From the NCBI GenBank assembly GCA_963707015.1, contig CAVPOO010000015.1, positions 1 through 64,000 on the forward strand: a DNA stretch of 64,000 nt, read 5' to 3'. A program made the position numbers and the translations under genes. The DNA comes from CAVPOO01 sp963707015 (GTDB taxonomy: Bacteria; Pseudomonadota; Gammaproteobacteria; Thiohalobacterales; Thiohalobacteraceae). Positions 8,755-16,306 of the stretch are shown here, piece by piece (the stretch's first letter is position 1; every line of letters begins with the position of its first letter). Under the pieces are notes generated by a model that saw only the letters and a program-made list of their open reading frames with translations, made no database searches and was not told where the DNA came from.

Positions 8755-9614
8755 GCCTTGAGTTCCTTCAACATCGCGACCAGGCTGTCCCGCCAGTGCG
8801 GAATCGGATAGGAAAGCTGTCTGCGAATCTTCTGTTTATCGAGCACCGAGAAGGCCGGCCGCGTGGCTGGCGTCGGATACGCGTGCGTGGGAATGGGCTC
8901 CACGTGCCCGGCCCTGATCGGGAAACCCAGTCTGCCGGCTTCCTGCAGGATGGCCTGCGCAAAGTCATACCAGGAAGCCACGCCTTCGTTGCTGAAATGC
9001 CAGACGCCTGCCGCGCCGGCCTCCAGCAGGGTCAACAGGGCGCGACTGATATCCGCCGTCCAGCTCGGCGTGCCGAACTGATCGTCGACCACCCGCAGCT
9101 GATCATGCGCTTTCGCCAGGCGCAGCATGGTCTTGACGAAGTTGTTGCCGTGAACGCCATACACCCAGCCGGTGCGCACGATGCAGGCCTCGGGCAGGGC
9201 TTCCTGCACGGCCTGCTCGCCCTCCCACTTGGAGCGCCCGTAGACACCGAGCGGAGCGGCCGCGTCATCCTCTGTGTAGGGGCGCGCCTGATCCCCGCCG
9301 AACACGAAATCGGTCGATACGTGGATGAGACGCCCGCCCACCGACGCCACACCGCGGGCGAGGCTGCCGGCGCCGTCGCGGTTGACGCTGAAGGCAAGCT
9401 CGGCCTCGCTTTCCGCCCGGTCGACCTGGGTGTAGGCGGCGCAGTTGATTACCCAGTCTGCGCGGTACGCACTGACGCGGTCGGCAACCGCATCCGGCCG
9501 GCTGAAGTCGATCTCGGCACGCGTCACCGCGATGGTTTCGTGGCCGCTGCCCTCAAGCGCCCGCAGCAGCTGGCTGCCCAGCTGCCCGGCCGCCCCGGTG
9601 ACCAGGACCTTCAT
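8736..9614 (-). CDS. rfbD: dTDP-4-dehydrorhamnose reductase
   Basis: 292 residues from the ATG at 9614 (MKVLVTGAAGQLGSQLL, the NAD(P)-binding motif right at the N-terminus). The longer frame from 9815 is rejected because it runs antiparallel through rfbC in another frame. The YGRSKWEGE motif holds the catalytic Tyr and Lys. It catalyses the final reduction to dTDP-L-rhamnose. The ATG overlaps the rfbC stop (ATGA), indicating translational coupling. Confidence 0.95.
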   Translation of the reverse strand: MKVLVTGAAGQLGSQLLRALEGSGHETIAVTRAEIDFSRPDAVADRVSAYRADWVINCAAYTQVDRAESEAELAFSVNRDGAGSLARGVASVGGRLIHVSTDFVFGGDQARPYTEDDAAAPLGVYGRSKWEGEQAVQEALPEACIVRTGWVYGVHGNNFVKTMLRLAKAHDQLRVVDDQFGTPSWTADISRALLTLLEAGAAGVWHFSNEGVASWYDFAQAILQEAGRLGFPIRAGHVEPIPTHAYPTPATRPAFSVLDKQKIRRQLSYPIPHWRDSLVAMLKELKACPDCS

Positions 9615-10171
9615 GCCGGTGCCTCGTAGACGGGCAGCTCGGCGTCGAGCTCGCGCAGCAGGGGATTGCCGCGGTCCTTCTCCGATAAGCGGAACGCCAG
9701 CGCCGGCCATTCGATACCGATGTCCGGATCGTCCCAGCGCACCCCGTGCTCGTCGTCGGGCGCATAATAATCGGTGCACTTGTAGAGGAAGTCCGCGTAC
9801 TCGCTCAGCACACAAAACCCGTGGGCGAAACCCGGCGGCACATACAGCTGGCGGTGGTTAGCGGCGCTCACCGTCGCCCCCACCCAGCGTCCGAAGGTCG
9901 GCGAGCCCCGGCGGATATCGACCGCGACATCGAACACCTCGCCGCTCACCACGCGCACCAGCTTGCCCTGGGGATGCTGCAACTGATAGTGCAGGCCGCG
10001 CAGCACGCCGCGCGAGGAACGCGAGTGGTTGTCCTGCACGAAGGTGTCTGGCAGGCCGCTTTCAGCATAGCGCCTGGCATGAAACGATTCCAGAAAGAAG
10101 CCCCGCGCATCGCCGTACACCACCGGCTCGATGATCAGCACACCCGGCAGGTCGGTTTCGATAATCTTCAT
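9611..10171 (-). CDS. rfbC: dTDP-4-dehydrorhamnose 3,5-epimerase
   Basis: 186 residues, normal size. The cupin-fold landmarks are FLESFHARRY, the FVQDNHSRSSRGVLRGLHYQ block with the catalytic histidine, and YVPPGFAHGF. It epimerises C3 and C5 of the 4-keto-6-deoxyglucose intermediate. Its start overlaps rfbA by four bases. Confidence 0.96.
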   Translation of the reverse strand: MKIIETDLPGVLIIEPVVYGDARGFFLESFHARRYAESGLPDTFVQDNHSRSSRGVLRGLHYQLQHPQGKLVRVVSGEVFDVAVDIRRGSPTFGRWVGATVSAANHRQLYVPPGFAHGFCVLSEYADFLYKCTDYYAPDDEHGVRWDDPDIGIEWPALAFRLSEKDRGNPLLRELDAELPVYEAPA

Positions 10172-11049
10172 TGCGGGTGGCCGTCTTCGGCCAGAATGTC
10201 CATCAGATAGCGTCCGTACTCGTTCTTCATCAACGGTTCGGCAAGTGCGGCCAGCTCGGCGGCATCGATGTAGCCCATGCGATAGGCAATCTCTTCGATA
10301 CAGGCGACCTTCAGGCCCTGGCGTTGTTCGATGGCCTCGATGAAGGTGGCGGCCTGTAGGAGCGACGCATGCGTCCCGGTATCCAGCCAGGCGTTACCCC
10401 GACCCAATATCTCCACCCGCATCTGACCGCGTTCGAGGTATGTCCTGTTGACATCGGTAATCTCGAGCTCGCCACGCGCCGAGGGCTTGAGACTCGCGGC
10501 GATATCCGTGACCTGTCCGTCATAGAAATAGATGCCCGTGACGGCGAAGTGCGAGCGGGGTTGCAGCGGTTTTTCCTCGATGCTGATGGCCCGGCCGGCA
10601 TCGTCGAATTCGACCACACCATAACGCTCCGGATCGCGCACCCGGTAGGCAAAAACGGTCGCGCCTTCGCTCAGCCCGGCCGCGCGCTGCAGCAGCGTCG
10701 CCAGCCCGTGGCCGTAAAAGACGTTGTCGCCCAGCACCAGACAGCAGGGCGCACCACCCAGGAAATCCCTGCCGATGAGAAAGGCCTGCGCCAGTCCGCC
10801 CGGTGTGGGCTGCTCGGCATACTGCAGATCCAGACCCAACTGGGCGCCGCTGCCGAACAGGCGCTGAAAGTTGGGCAGGTCCTCGGGGGTGGAGATGATG
10901 AGAATCTCGCGGATCCCGGCCAGCATCAGGGCCGACAGGGGGTAATACACCATCGGCTTGTCATAGACCGGCATCAGCTGCTTGCTGATGCCGCGCGTCA
11001 GTGGATACAGCCGCGTGCCTGACCCGCCGGCAAGGATGATACCCTTCAT
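10168..11049 (-). CDS. rfbA: Glucose-1-phosphate thymidylyltransferase
   Basis: 293 residues from the ATG at 11049, where the protein begins MKGIILAGGSGTRLYP, the nucleotidyltransferase signature; the longer frame to 11127 adds residues not found in the family. Later blocks include QLMPVYDKPMVYYPLS and GDNVFYGHG. It makes dTDP-glucose from glucose-1-phosphate and dTTP, the committed step of rhamnose supply for O-antigen or exopolysaccharide. First gene of the operon, divergent from the radical SAM gene. Confidence 0.95.
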   Translation of the reverse strand: MKGIILAGGSGTRLYPLTRGISKQLMPVYDKPMVYYPLSALMLAGIREILIISTPEDLPNFQRLFGSGAQLGLDLQYAEQPTPGGLAQAFLIGRDFLGGAPCCLVLGDNVFYGHGLATLLQRAAGLSEGATVFAYRVRDPERYGVVEFDDAGRAISIEEKPLQPRSHFAVTGIYFYDGQVTDIAASLKPSARGELEITDVNRTYLERGQMRVEILGRGNAWLDTGTHASLLQAATFIEAIEQRQGLKVACIEEIAYRMGYIDAAELAALAEPLMKNEYGRYLMDILAEDGHPQ

Positions 11050-11135
11050 ACAGTCACTGCCGCCCCCGCGCGCCGTAGTCCCTGATTGAAAACGCCCATG
11101 ATACCGCAGATGCCTCGGGGCTGGCACCAGCCGCG

Positions 11136-12326
11136 GTGCAGCGACCGGACGCCGCGCAATTCACGCATGCGCGGCGCGGTTGCAGCATGCCGGAATCTCC
11201 ATTAGCGTACGTAACTGCCCGCCGCCTTCAGGATTATCCGATGCCAGAGAGTGCCAGCCGCGCCGCCCCGCAAGACTATCAACTGGTAGAAACCCGCCTG
11301 CAGGAGAAGCTTGCGAACGGGACCACGCGCTGCCACCTGTGTCTGTGGCGCTGCAAGATCGGCCACGGACAGCGGGGCTTCTGCCAGGCCCATGTCAATC
11401 GCAACGGCACGCTCTATAACCTCTCCTACGGCATTCTGTCCTCGATCGAAGTCGGGCCGATCGAGGCAAAACCGGTGAAGCACTACCGGCCCGGCACGCG
11501 GGTCATGTCTGTGGGCAGTTATGGCTGCAACTTCCGCTGCGGCGGCTGCCATAACCTGGATATCTCCTGGGGCGTGGCCGCACTCGACGACCTGGCGCGC
11601 GGCCAGTCGACCGCGGCCTACGTCACACCGGACGAGCTGGTTGCCGCCGCCAGACGTCACGGCGCTGATGGCATCGCCTTCACCTATTCGGAACCCGCCG
11701 TCTGGCTGGAGTACGTGATCGATGTGTCCATCGCCGCGCACCAGGCCGGGCTGTATACCGTCTATGTCTCCAACAGCTTCGTGACCGACGAGGCCCTCGA
11801 GCTGATGGCGCCGCACGTCGATGTGCTGTGCTCGGACATCAAGAGCCTGCGGGATGATTTCTACCAGGACATCTGCAAGGTAGCGCGCGTGGACCAGGTG
11901 CTCGGCTCCATCGAAAAGGCCGCCCGACTGGGCATCCACGTGGAAACCCGCAGCAACATCATCCCCACCCGCAACGATGACCTCGATGAGCTGCGCCGGA
12001 TCGCGGCGTGGATTCGCGACCATCTGGGAGCGGACAGCCCCTGGCACATCACCCGCTTCTTCCCCGCTTACCGGCTCAGCCACCTTCCCGCGACACCCGG
12101 CGAGATCCTGCATGCGACCGAGGCCGCGGCCCGCGAGGTCGGCCTGACCAACGTCTACGTCTATGATGACAAGGGCTGCGACTGCGCCGCGGATAATCTG
12201 CCGCTCGAGGCCTGGCTGGACCAGGATCCGGCCCGGGTCCATGCGGTCAAGAAGTGTGCGGCGAGCTGTTGTGGCGAGGAAGGGATTCTGCTCAGGAAGT
12301 ACGAGGCCGGGGACCGGCCCGGCTGA
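11136..12326 (+). CDS. amrS: AmrS/PflA-like radical SAM protein
   Basis: Up to 396 residues. An N-terminal cysteine cluster (CHLCLWRCKIGHGQRGFC) is followed by the radical SAM motif CNFRCGGC (CX3CX2C) after YG. This matches the AmrS family, usually encoded near AmmeMemoRadiSam system genes and related to pyruvate formate-lyase activating enzymes; the product of AmrS is not established from sequence. A C-terminal tail carries more cysteines (GCDC, KKCAASCCGEE). The start is uncertain: ATGs at 11187 and 11241 are alternatives, and none has a strong ribosome-binding site. Partners AmrA/AmrB are not nearby. Transcribed divergently from rfbA. Confidence 0.85.
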   Translation: MQRPDAAQFTHARRGCSMPESPLAYVTARRLQDYPMPESASRAAPQDYQLVETRLQEKLANGTTRCHLCLWRCKIGHGQRGFCQAHVNRNGTLYNLSYGILSSIEVGPIEAKPVKHYRPGTRVMSVGSYGCNFRCGGCHNLDISWGVAALDDLARGQSTAAYVTPDELVAAARRHGADGIAFTYSEPAVWLEYVIDVSIAAHQAGLYTVYVSNSFVTDEALELMAPHVDVLCSDIKSLRDDFYQDICKVARVDQVLGSIEKAARLGIHVETRSNIIPTRNDDLDELRRIAAWIRDHLGADSPWHITRFFPAYRLSHLPATPGEILHATEAAAREVGLTNVYVYDDKGCDCAADNLPLEAWLDQDPARVHAVKKCAASCCGEEGILLRKYEAGDRPG

Positions 12327-12467
12327 GACTGCCGGGCGACGGGTGCCCGGGCCTGTGTTTTGAATTGGGCGCCGGGTCACGGCCAGGACCGATTGAATGA
12401 CTTAGGGTCGTCGCAACGAGGCAGGCGCCCCTCGCGCACGGCGCTGCATCACGGAGGTAACCGGCGG

Positions 12468-13808
12468 TTGCTCCAGACCCTGACAGCATCGACGCTACTT
12501 CTCGCCAGTACCTTGTGCCTCTGGCCGACGCCGGGCGACGCCGCCGCACAACGCGATATCGTCGTGCTCGTCGATACGGCCGCCAGCGCCTCTGACGAGG
12601 CGACCCGGCGCCTCCTCGGACCGGGGCTTGGCGAGTTCCTGCAGGATCTGCCGGCAGACAATCAGATCGCCGTGTTCACCTTCGCGGCGCAAACCCAGAG
12701 CCTTGTTCCTCTCGGTCCCCTCACCCCGGAAAGCCGCGAGGGCATCGCGCAGGTCCTCGCCGACCCGTCTGCAGGGGAGCGTCTCTCGAACAGCGCCATC
12801 GCCCTGGAACGCGCGATCTATGAGCTCAAGCACAAAGGCCGCAGCACGGCGGACAAGGCGATCCTCTTCCTTGGCAACGCCCTCATTGACACGGGGGATC
12901 CGGCGCATGACACAGAACTCTCGGACTGGATACGCGGCGACCTGATTGCCGAGGCGATTGACGCCCGCATCCAGGTGTTCTGGATCGTGCCGACGGAGCG
13001 CGCGGACTTCCCGCTCATCCAGAGCCTCACGCACAAGTCCGGCGGCTCCTACTTTCGTGCGGCCACGCGCGAGGATTTCCAGGCGGCACTGGCTACGCTG
13101 CGCGAGTCAATGACGGCGCCTGCAGGCGCTTCGGCTGCAGGCGCCGAACCGGCATCCGGCCCAGGCTGGCGCGACCTGGCCTGGCCCGATCAGCCGCCAC
13201 CCCCAGGCGTCGCGTGGGTCGGTGTGATCGTGCTCGGCGCCAGTGGCGCGTTGCTCATCGCCTGGCGGCTGAGGCGCGGCGCCGGCGACCGGCGCATGCC
13301 GGCTGACGAGGGCGTAGAACAGGCAGGCCATGCGGCACACGCCCTGCTCCGGGATCCCAGCGGCTTCACCGGGACCGAGGCGCACGAGCTCACCGACAGG
13401 CCGACACGGATCAGCCGCCGCCCGGGGCCGGACAGCACCGCCAGCCAGACGATCGTGATCAGTGATACCGCGATCAGCCGCAAGCATGCCCTCATCGAAC
13501 ACCGCAATGACGGCTACTGGGTGACCGATCTCGGCAGCGTTAACGGAACCTATGTCAATGATCAGCGCATCGCCGGCGAGCAGCGTTTGCAGAGCGGCGA
13601 TATCGTGCGCTTTGCCCGCTACGCGTTTGAATTTGTCCTGACGGAACCACGGCCGATGGGCAAGACCATCTTCGCAAGGTCCCGCTTTCTCAAAGGCGGA
13701 CGACAGCCTGCGCAGGCCGCGGGTGAAAGCCACACGGATACCGCGCAGCTGCCGGGAGAATCCGCCGATCCCGGCGAGGAAGTGACACTGCTGCGCCCGA
13801 AGAAATAA
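12468..13808 (+). CDS. Exported or membrane VWA-FHA protein
   Basis: I choose the TTG at 12468 because GGAGGT lies at 12453-12458 and the product then begins with a good signal sequence (LLLASTLCLWP, cleaved near GDAAA). The longer frame from 12360 has neither. About 446 residues. A von Willebrand A domain follows (DIVVLVDTAASAS; the metal site DxSxS is altered to D-T-A-A-S). A Pro-rich stretch and one transmembrane helix (VIVLGASGALLIAW) lead to a cytoplasmic FHA domain with SRKHALIEH and GSVNGTYVND, a phosphothreonine reader. The topology puts VWA outside and FHA inside. It probably belongs with the kinase, phosphatases and second FHA protein of this locus. Confidence 0.85.
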   Translation: MLQTLTASTLLLASTLCLWPTPGDAAAQRDIVVLVDTAASASDEATRRLLGPGLGEFLQDLPADNQIAVFTFAAQTQSLVPLGPLTPESREGIAQVLADPSAGERLSNSAIALERAIYELKHKGRSTADKAILFLGNALIDTGDPAHDTELSDWIRGDLIAEAIDARIQVFWIVPTERADFPLIQSLTHKSGGSYFRAATREDFQAALATLRESMTAPAGASAAGAEPASGPGWRDLAWPDQPPPPGVAWVGVIVLGASGALLIAWRLRRGAGDRRMPADEGVEQAGHAAHALLRDPSGFTGTEAHELTDRPTRISRRPGPDSTASQTIVISDTAISRKHALIEHRNDGYWVTDLGSVNGTYVNDQRIAGEQRLQSGDIVRFARYAFEFVLTEPRPMGKTIFARSRFLKGGRQPAQAAGESHTDTAQLPGESADPGEEVTLLRPKK

Positions 13809-14225
13809 CCCCCGCACGCGCCCTGCAGTAAGGACCGCCATGGCAGCCGGCCCTTGTCGGGACGCCGGCAGCAGCGCCCACCGGTCGCGTAACCGCGCCG
13901 GTTGCCGCCCACGGTCTTGCCATCCCCGCCCGGCAGTGTGACCCGACGCCCCTCCCTGACAGACCGGGAGACGGGTTCGTCCAGACGCAAAACGCCTTCG
14001 ACCGCGCCCTCACCAGGGCGAGATCCCCGCGCCGCCGTGCGCGGCGTGCAGCGACCTCCGCGCACTGTTGCGCGACGCCCAACGCTCGCCAATGGGCTGT
14101 TGGATTACACCTCACGCCCCGTCCCTGAATCCGCACCCCGCAGGTGTCAGACGACGCGACCCTGTCAAGAATATTTATTGTTATTTCTGTTACTTATGTT
14201 CGTCGTTCCGGCCGAGGCCGACACC
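13809..14225. other. Intergenic stretch ahead of the first sigma-54 promoter
   Basis: About 415 bases. No gene is supported on either strand; the open frames seen are by-products of high GC. The last 60 bases are distinctly AT-rich (around 14168-14202), just upstream of a -24/-12 promoter, a plausible place for activator or IHF binding. Confidence 0.5.
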
Positions 14226-14241
14226 TGGCACGCATGATGCG
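14226..14241 (+). promoter_or_regulatory. Sigma-54 (-24/-12) promoter
   Basis: TGGCACGCATGATGCG fits the consensus TGGCACG-N4-TTGC with one mismatch (A for T before TGC), and the GG and GC elements are at the correct spacing. It lies about 50 bases before the small gene at 14292. Four similar sites occur in the next 11 kb. Confidence 0.75.
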
Positions 14242-14291
14242 ATATCCCATGCAAAGGCAGCACACAACCAACACAAACAGGAGACACCACC

Positions 14292-14432
14292 ATGTATGAA
14301 GGATATGACATCAGCGACAACGCCGTGAACGAAAACCCCGGCTACTACGACCAGGACGTGCCCGAGCCACCCGACCACTGGTCCCTGGAAGACTTCGGCG
14401 ACATCCTGGCGGGCGGGAGGAAGCTCTCATGA
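14292..14432 (+). CDS. Small acidic peptide, 46 residues, sigma-54 controlled
   Basis: ATG preceded by AGGAG, with a sigma-54 promoter directly upstream. The peptide is rich in Asp, Glu, Tyr and Pro (YEGYDISDNAVNENPGYYDQ, then VPEPPDHWSLEDFGD) and ends ILAGGRKLS. It has no signal peptide. The Gly-Gly is near the C-terminus and its leader differs from the four Gly-Gly peptides further on, so cleavage by the C39 transporter is doubtful. Its stop overlaps the start of the next gene (ATGA), so the two are coupled. I recognise no family. It is a plausible short secreted or modified peptide precursor; that is speculation. Confidence 0.65.
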   Translation: MYEGYDISDNAVNENPGYYDQDVPEPPDHWSLEDFGDILAGGRKLS

Positions 14433-14758
14433 AATCATCTGCGCTGGCATCCTGCCTACTCCTGCTCGCGCTCGGCACCAGCCTGGCGGGACCGGCAAAA
14501 GCCGATGAGCTGGTCGCGAGCTGGCAGATGAAACGGCTCTTCCAGCCCACCCGGATGGATCTCGCGAGCGAGGCGAGAGGCAGGATCATGATCTACGATG
14601 GACTGACCGACAAGGCTGTCGCCAGGGCCCTCGATGAGCAGTTCGACAGGGTAGACGCGATGATGTTCACCCGCATCGTCGTCACCGATGAAGCCGGCAG
14701 CCCGCAGCGGGACAGCGAGACCGGCGAGATCGTGACAGAGAACGACGGGTGCGACTGA
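14429..14758 (+). CDS. Exported protein of unknown function, 109 residues
   Basis: A typical signal peptide (KSSALASCLLLLALGTSLA, cleavage near PAKA-DE) precedes a mature part of about 84 residues with no membrane segment. No family is recognised. The mature part contains a single cysteine, third-last residue (DGCD). GGGAGGAAGC upstream gives a ribosome-binding site inside the previous gene. It is translated as a pair with the acidic peptide and shares its sigma-54 promoter, so it is expected to act in the periplasm with the secretion locus. Confidence 0.7.
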   Translation: MKSSALASCLLLLALGTSLAGPAKADELVASWQMKRLFQPTRMDLASEARGRIMIYDGLTDKAVARALDEQFDRVDAMMFTRIVVTDEAGSPQRDSETGEIVTENDGCD

Positions 14759-14794
14759 TGGGCAGGTTACCGGGCTGCCGCGCACGACCGTAGC

Positions 14795-14823
14795 CCGCGC
14801 AACAGCGACCCCGTGTTGCGCGG
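14795..14823. terminator. Hairpin between convergent genes
   Basis: A perfect 10-bp stem CCGCGCAACA (14795-14804) / TGTTGCGCGG (14814-14823) with a 9-base loop sits between genes ending at 14758 (plus) and 14848 (minus). No T-run follows, so termination on either strand is only probable by position. Confidence 0.4.
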
Positions 14824-14847
14824 CGCTGCAGCCCCCGGCGGTGACGC

Positions 14848-15273
14848 CTACTTCACCGTGATGGTGATCTTTTTCGAGTAGACCGGCGGATTATGCGGGA
14901 TGTGATCATAATCGCCCATCAGCAGCTGCAGGGTGTGCTGCCCAGGCGGCAGCTCCAGCATGGTCTCGGTCTGTCCCCCGCCGAAGTGCAGGTAATTGCG
15001 ATCCGAGGGAATCTCTTCATCGAACGGCGGCAGATCGGTGTCGATCAACAGGTGATGGTGTCCGGTATTGGGGACGTTTGCACCTTTCGGCGCGACGCCC
15101 ATGTTGCGCAATCCAAACCAGACGCGGAACGGACGGCCGCCGCGGATGACCTCACCGTCATTGGGCCAGCCGATGTAAAGATACGCATTTTCCGGGGCCG
15201 GGGTGCTGCCGGCCAGCGCCGGACCGGAAACCATCGCCATGGCGATCATGCAAGCAGCAATTGGTTTGATCAT
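14848..15273 (-). CDS. DUF4399 periplasmic protein (first copy)
   Basis: 141 residues with a signal peptide cleaved near ALA-GS. The mature part has the DUF4399 signature: NTGHHHLLIDTDLPP, PSDRNYLHFGGGQTE and PPGQHTLQLLMGDYDHIPH, ending with a beta-rich KKITITV strand. The clustered histidines suggest metal or ligand binding, but no activity is established for the family. A paralogue sits just upstream in the same orientation, about 100 bases away, so this is a tandem duplication. Confidence 0.85.
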   Translation of the reverse strand: MIKPIAACMIAMAMVSGPALAGSTPAPENAYLYIGWPNDGEVIRGGRPFRVWFGLRNMGVAPKGANVPNTGHHHLLIDTDLPPFDEEIPSDRNYLHFGGGQTETMLELPPGQHTLQLLMGDYDHIPHNPPVYSKKITITVK

Positions 15274-15370
15274 GCTCTGTATTCCCTAGCTGTTGGAGTC
15301 TTGAGGCCCGGGCATCTGGCGGCTCGCTTCCACCGGCATACCTGATTCTTCGCCTGTCCCATGCGCTGCC

Positions 15371-15805
15371 TCAGTAAGGCGGCACCGTAATCGTGATTTT
15401 CTCCGAGTAAAGCGGCGGGTCATGCGGCACATGGTCATAATCTGCGAACAGCAGCTGCAAGGTGTGTTTGCCGGGTGCCAGATCCTCCAGGCGCGCCTCG
15501 GTCTGACCGCCGCCAAAGTGCAGGTGATTGCGATCCGAGGGAATCTCTTCGTCGAGTGGCGGGAGATCCGTGTCCACCAACAGATGGTGATGGCCGGTAT
15601 TCGGCACATTGACCCCTTTTGGTGCAACGCCAATATTGCGTGCGCCCATCCGCACCCACAGCTTTCCACCCCGTATGACGGTGCCGTCGTGTGGCCAGAC
15701 GATGTACACCCTGGCATTGCCTGCCGAGGGCGTTCGTTCCGCCCAGGCGGGAATGCTGCCCAGCGAAAACACGATTGCCACAACCACCATTGTCCTTATT
15801 AACAT
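15371..15805 (-). CDS. DUF4399 periplasmic protein (second copy)
   Basis: 144 residues with a signal peptide cleaved near AWA-ER. It shares the same motifs as its neighbour at 14848 (GHHHLLVDTDLPPLDEEI, HFGGGQTE, GKHTLQLLFADYDHVPHDPP) and clearly arose by duplication. Its 5' leader contains a strong hairpin at 15836-15879, which may regulate it. Confidence 0.85.
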   Translation of the reverse strand: MLIRTMVVVAIVFSLGSIPAWAERTPSAGNARVYIVWPHDGTVIRGGKLWVRMGARNIGVAPKGVNVPNTGHHHLLVDTDLPPLDEEIPSDRNHLHFGGGQTEARLEDLAPGKHTLQLLFADYDHVPHDPPLYSEKITITVPPY

Positions 15806-15835
15806 CTGCAGATCCTCGTTGGTGCCCTGTCAGAC

Positions 15836-15879
15836 ATGCCTGCCGCCGGAACCGTCTTCACCGGCGCGTTCGCAGGCAT
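15836..15879 (-). promoter_or_regulatory. Leader hairpin upstream of DUF4399 gene
   Basis: Outer stem ATGCCTGC/GCAGGCAT (8 bp) and inner stem CGCCGG/CCGGCG (6 bp), separated by a short asymmetric bulge, begin about 30 bases upstream of the ATG at 15805. The structure could also belong to a transcript on the plus strand. I could not match it to a known riboswitch. Confidence 0.4.
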
Positions 15880-15933
15880 CTCAGAGAAGCGGCACGCTCC
15901 GATTTGATTTGATGAGTACCCCCACGCACTCTC

Positions 15934-15969
15934 CCCAGGCCGGTGTCCCGTCTGCTGGCTGGGTTTTTT
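15934..15969 (+). terminator. Rho-independent terminator without an obvious gene
   Basis: CCCAG-G-CCGG pairs with CTGGCTGGG, followed directly by six T residues (15964-15969) on the plus strand. The nearest upstream plus-strand gene ends at 14758, with two minus-strand genes between. This suggests an unannotated plus-strand small RNA ending here, perhaps starting near 15.8 kb. Confidence 0.5.
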
Positions 15970-16306
15970 GCAGCGACCCGGACACACCTGCAAGCATAGA
16001 TCACAGCGCCCGTAAATCAAGTGAGGTCAGCGGACGCGGGTCGTGCAGGGTGTGCAGGCAGCAGGCCGCTGCGCACCCTGCACGCGCCTGGATTTCGCAC
16101 TCGTCCCGCGCGCGCAGTGCCATCAAGGCCGGCCGGTCGAGCAATTGCCCACCCCCGCAAAGGCGATATAATCACGGCCGTATTGCCGGTAGTTCATGCA
16201 CTTCGCAGCGCCTCCGGTTGCGAATGTTGATGCGCTGGTCTAGCCTTTAACAACAAAGAAATCGAGATCTCACGCCTGCATGCGGCGCCAGCCCGGGGAT
16301 TGAACC

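Noticed and set aside
15806..16000. Glycine or cobalamin riboswitch before the DUF4399 gene
   Set aside because: GGGGAGAG and AGCCAGCAGAC look suggestive, but the remaining conserved parts of either aptamer are missing.
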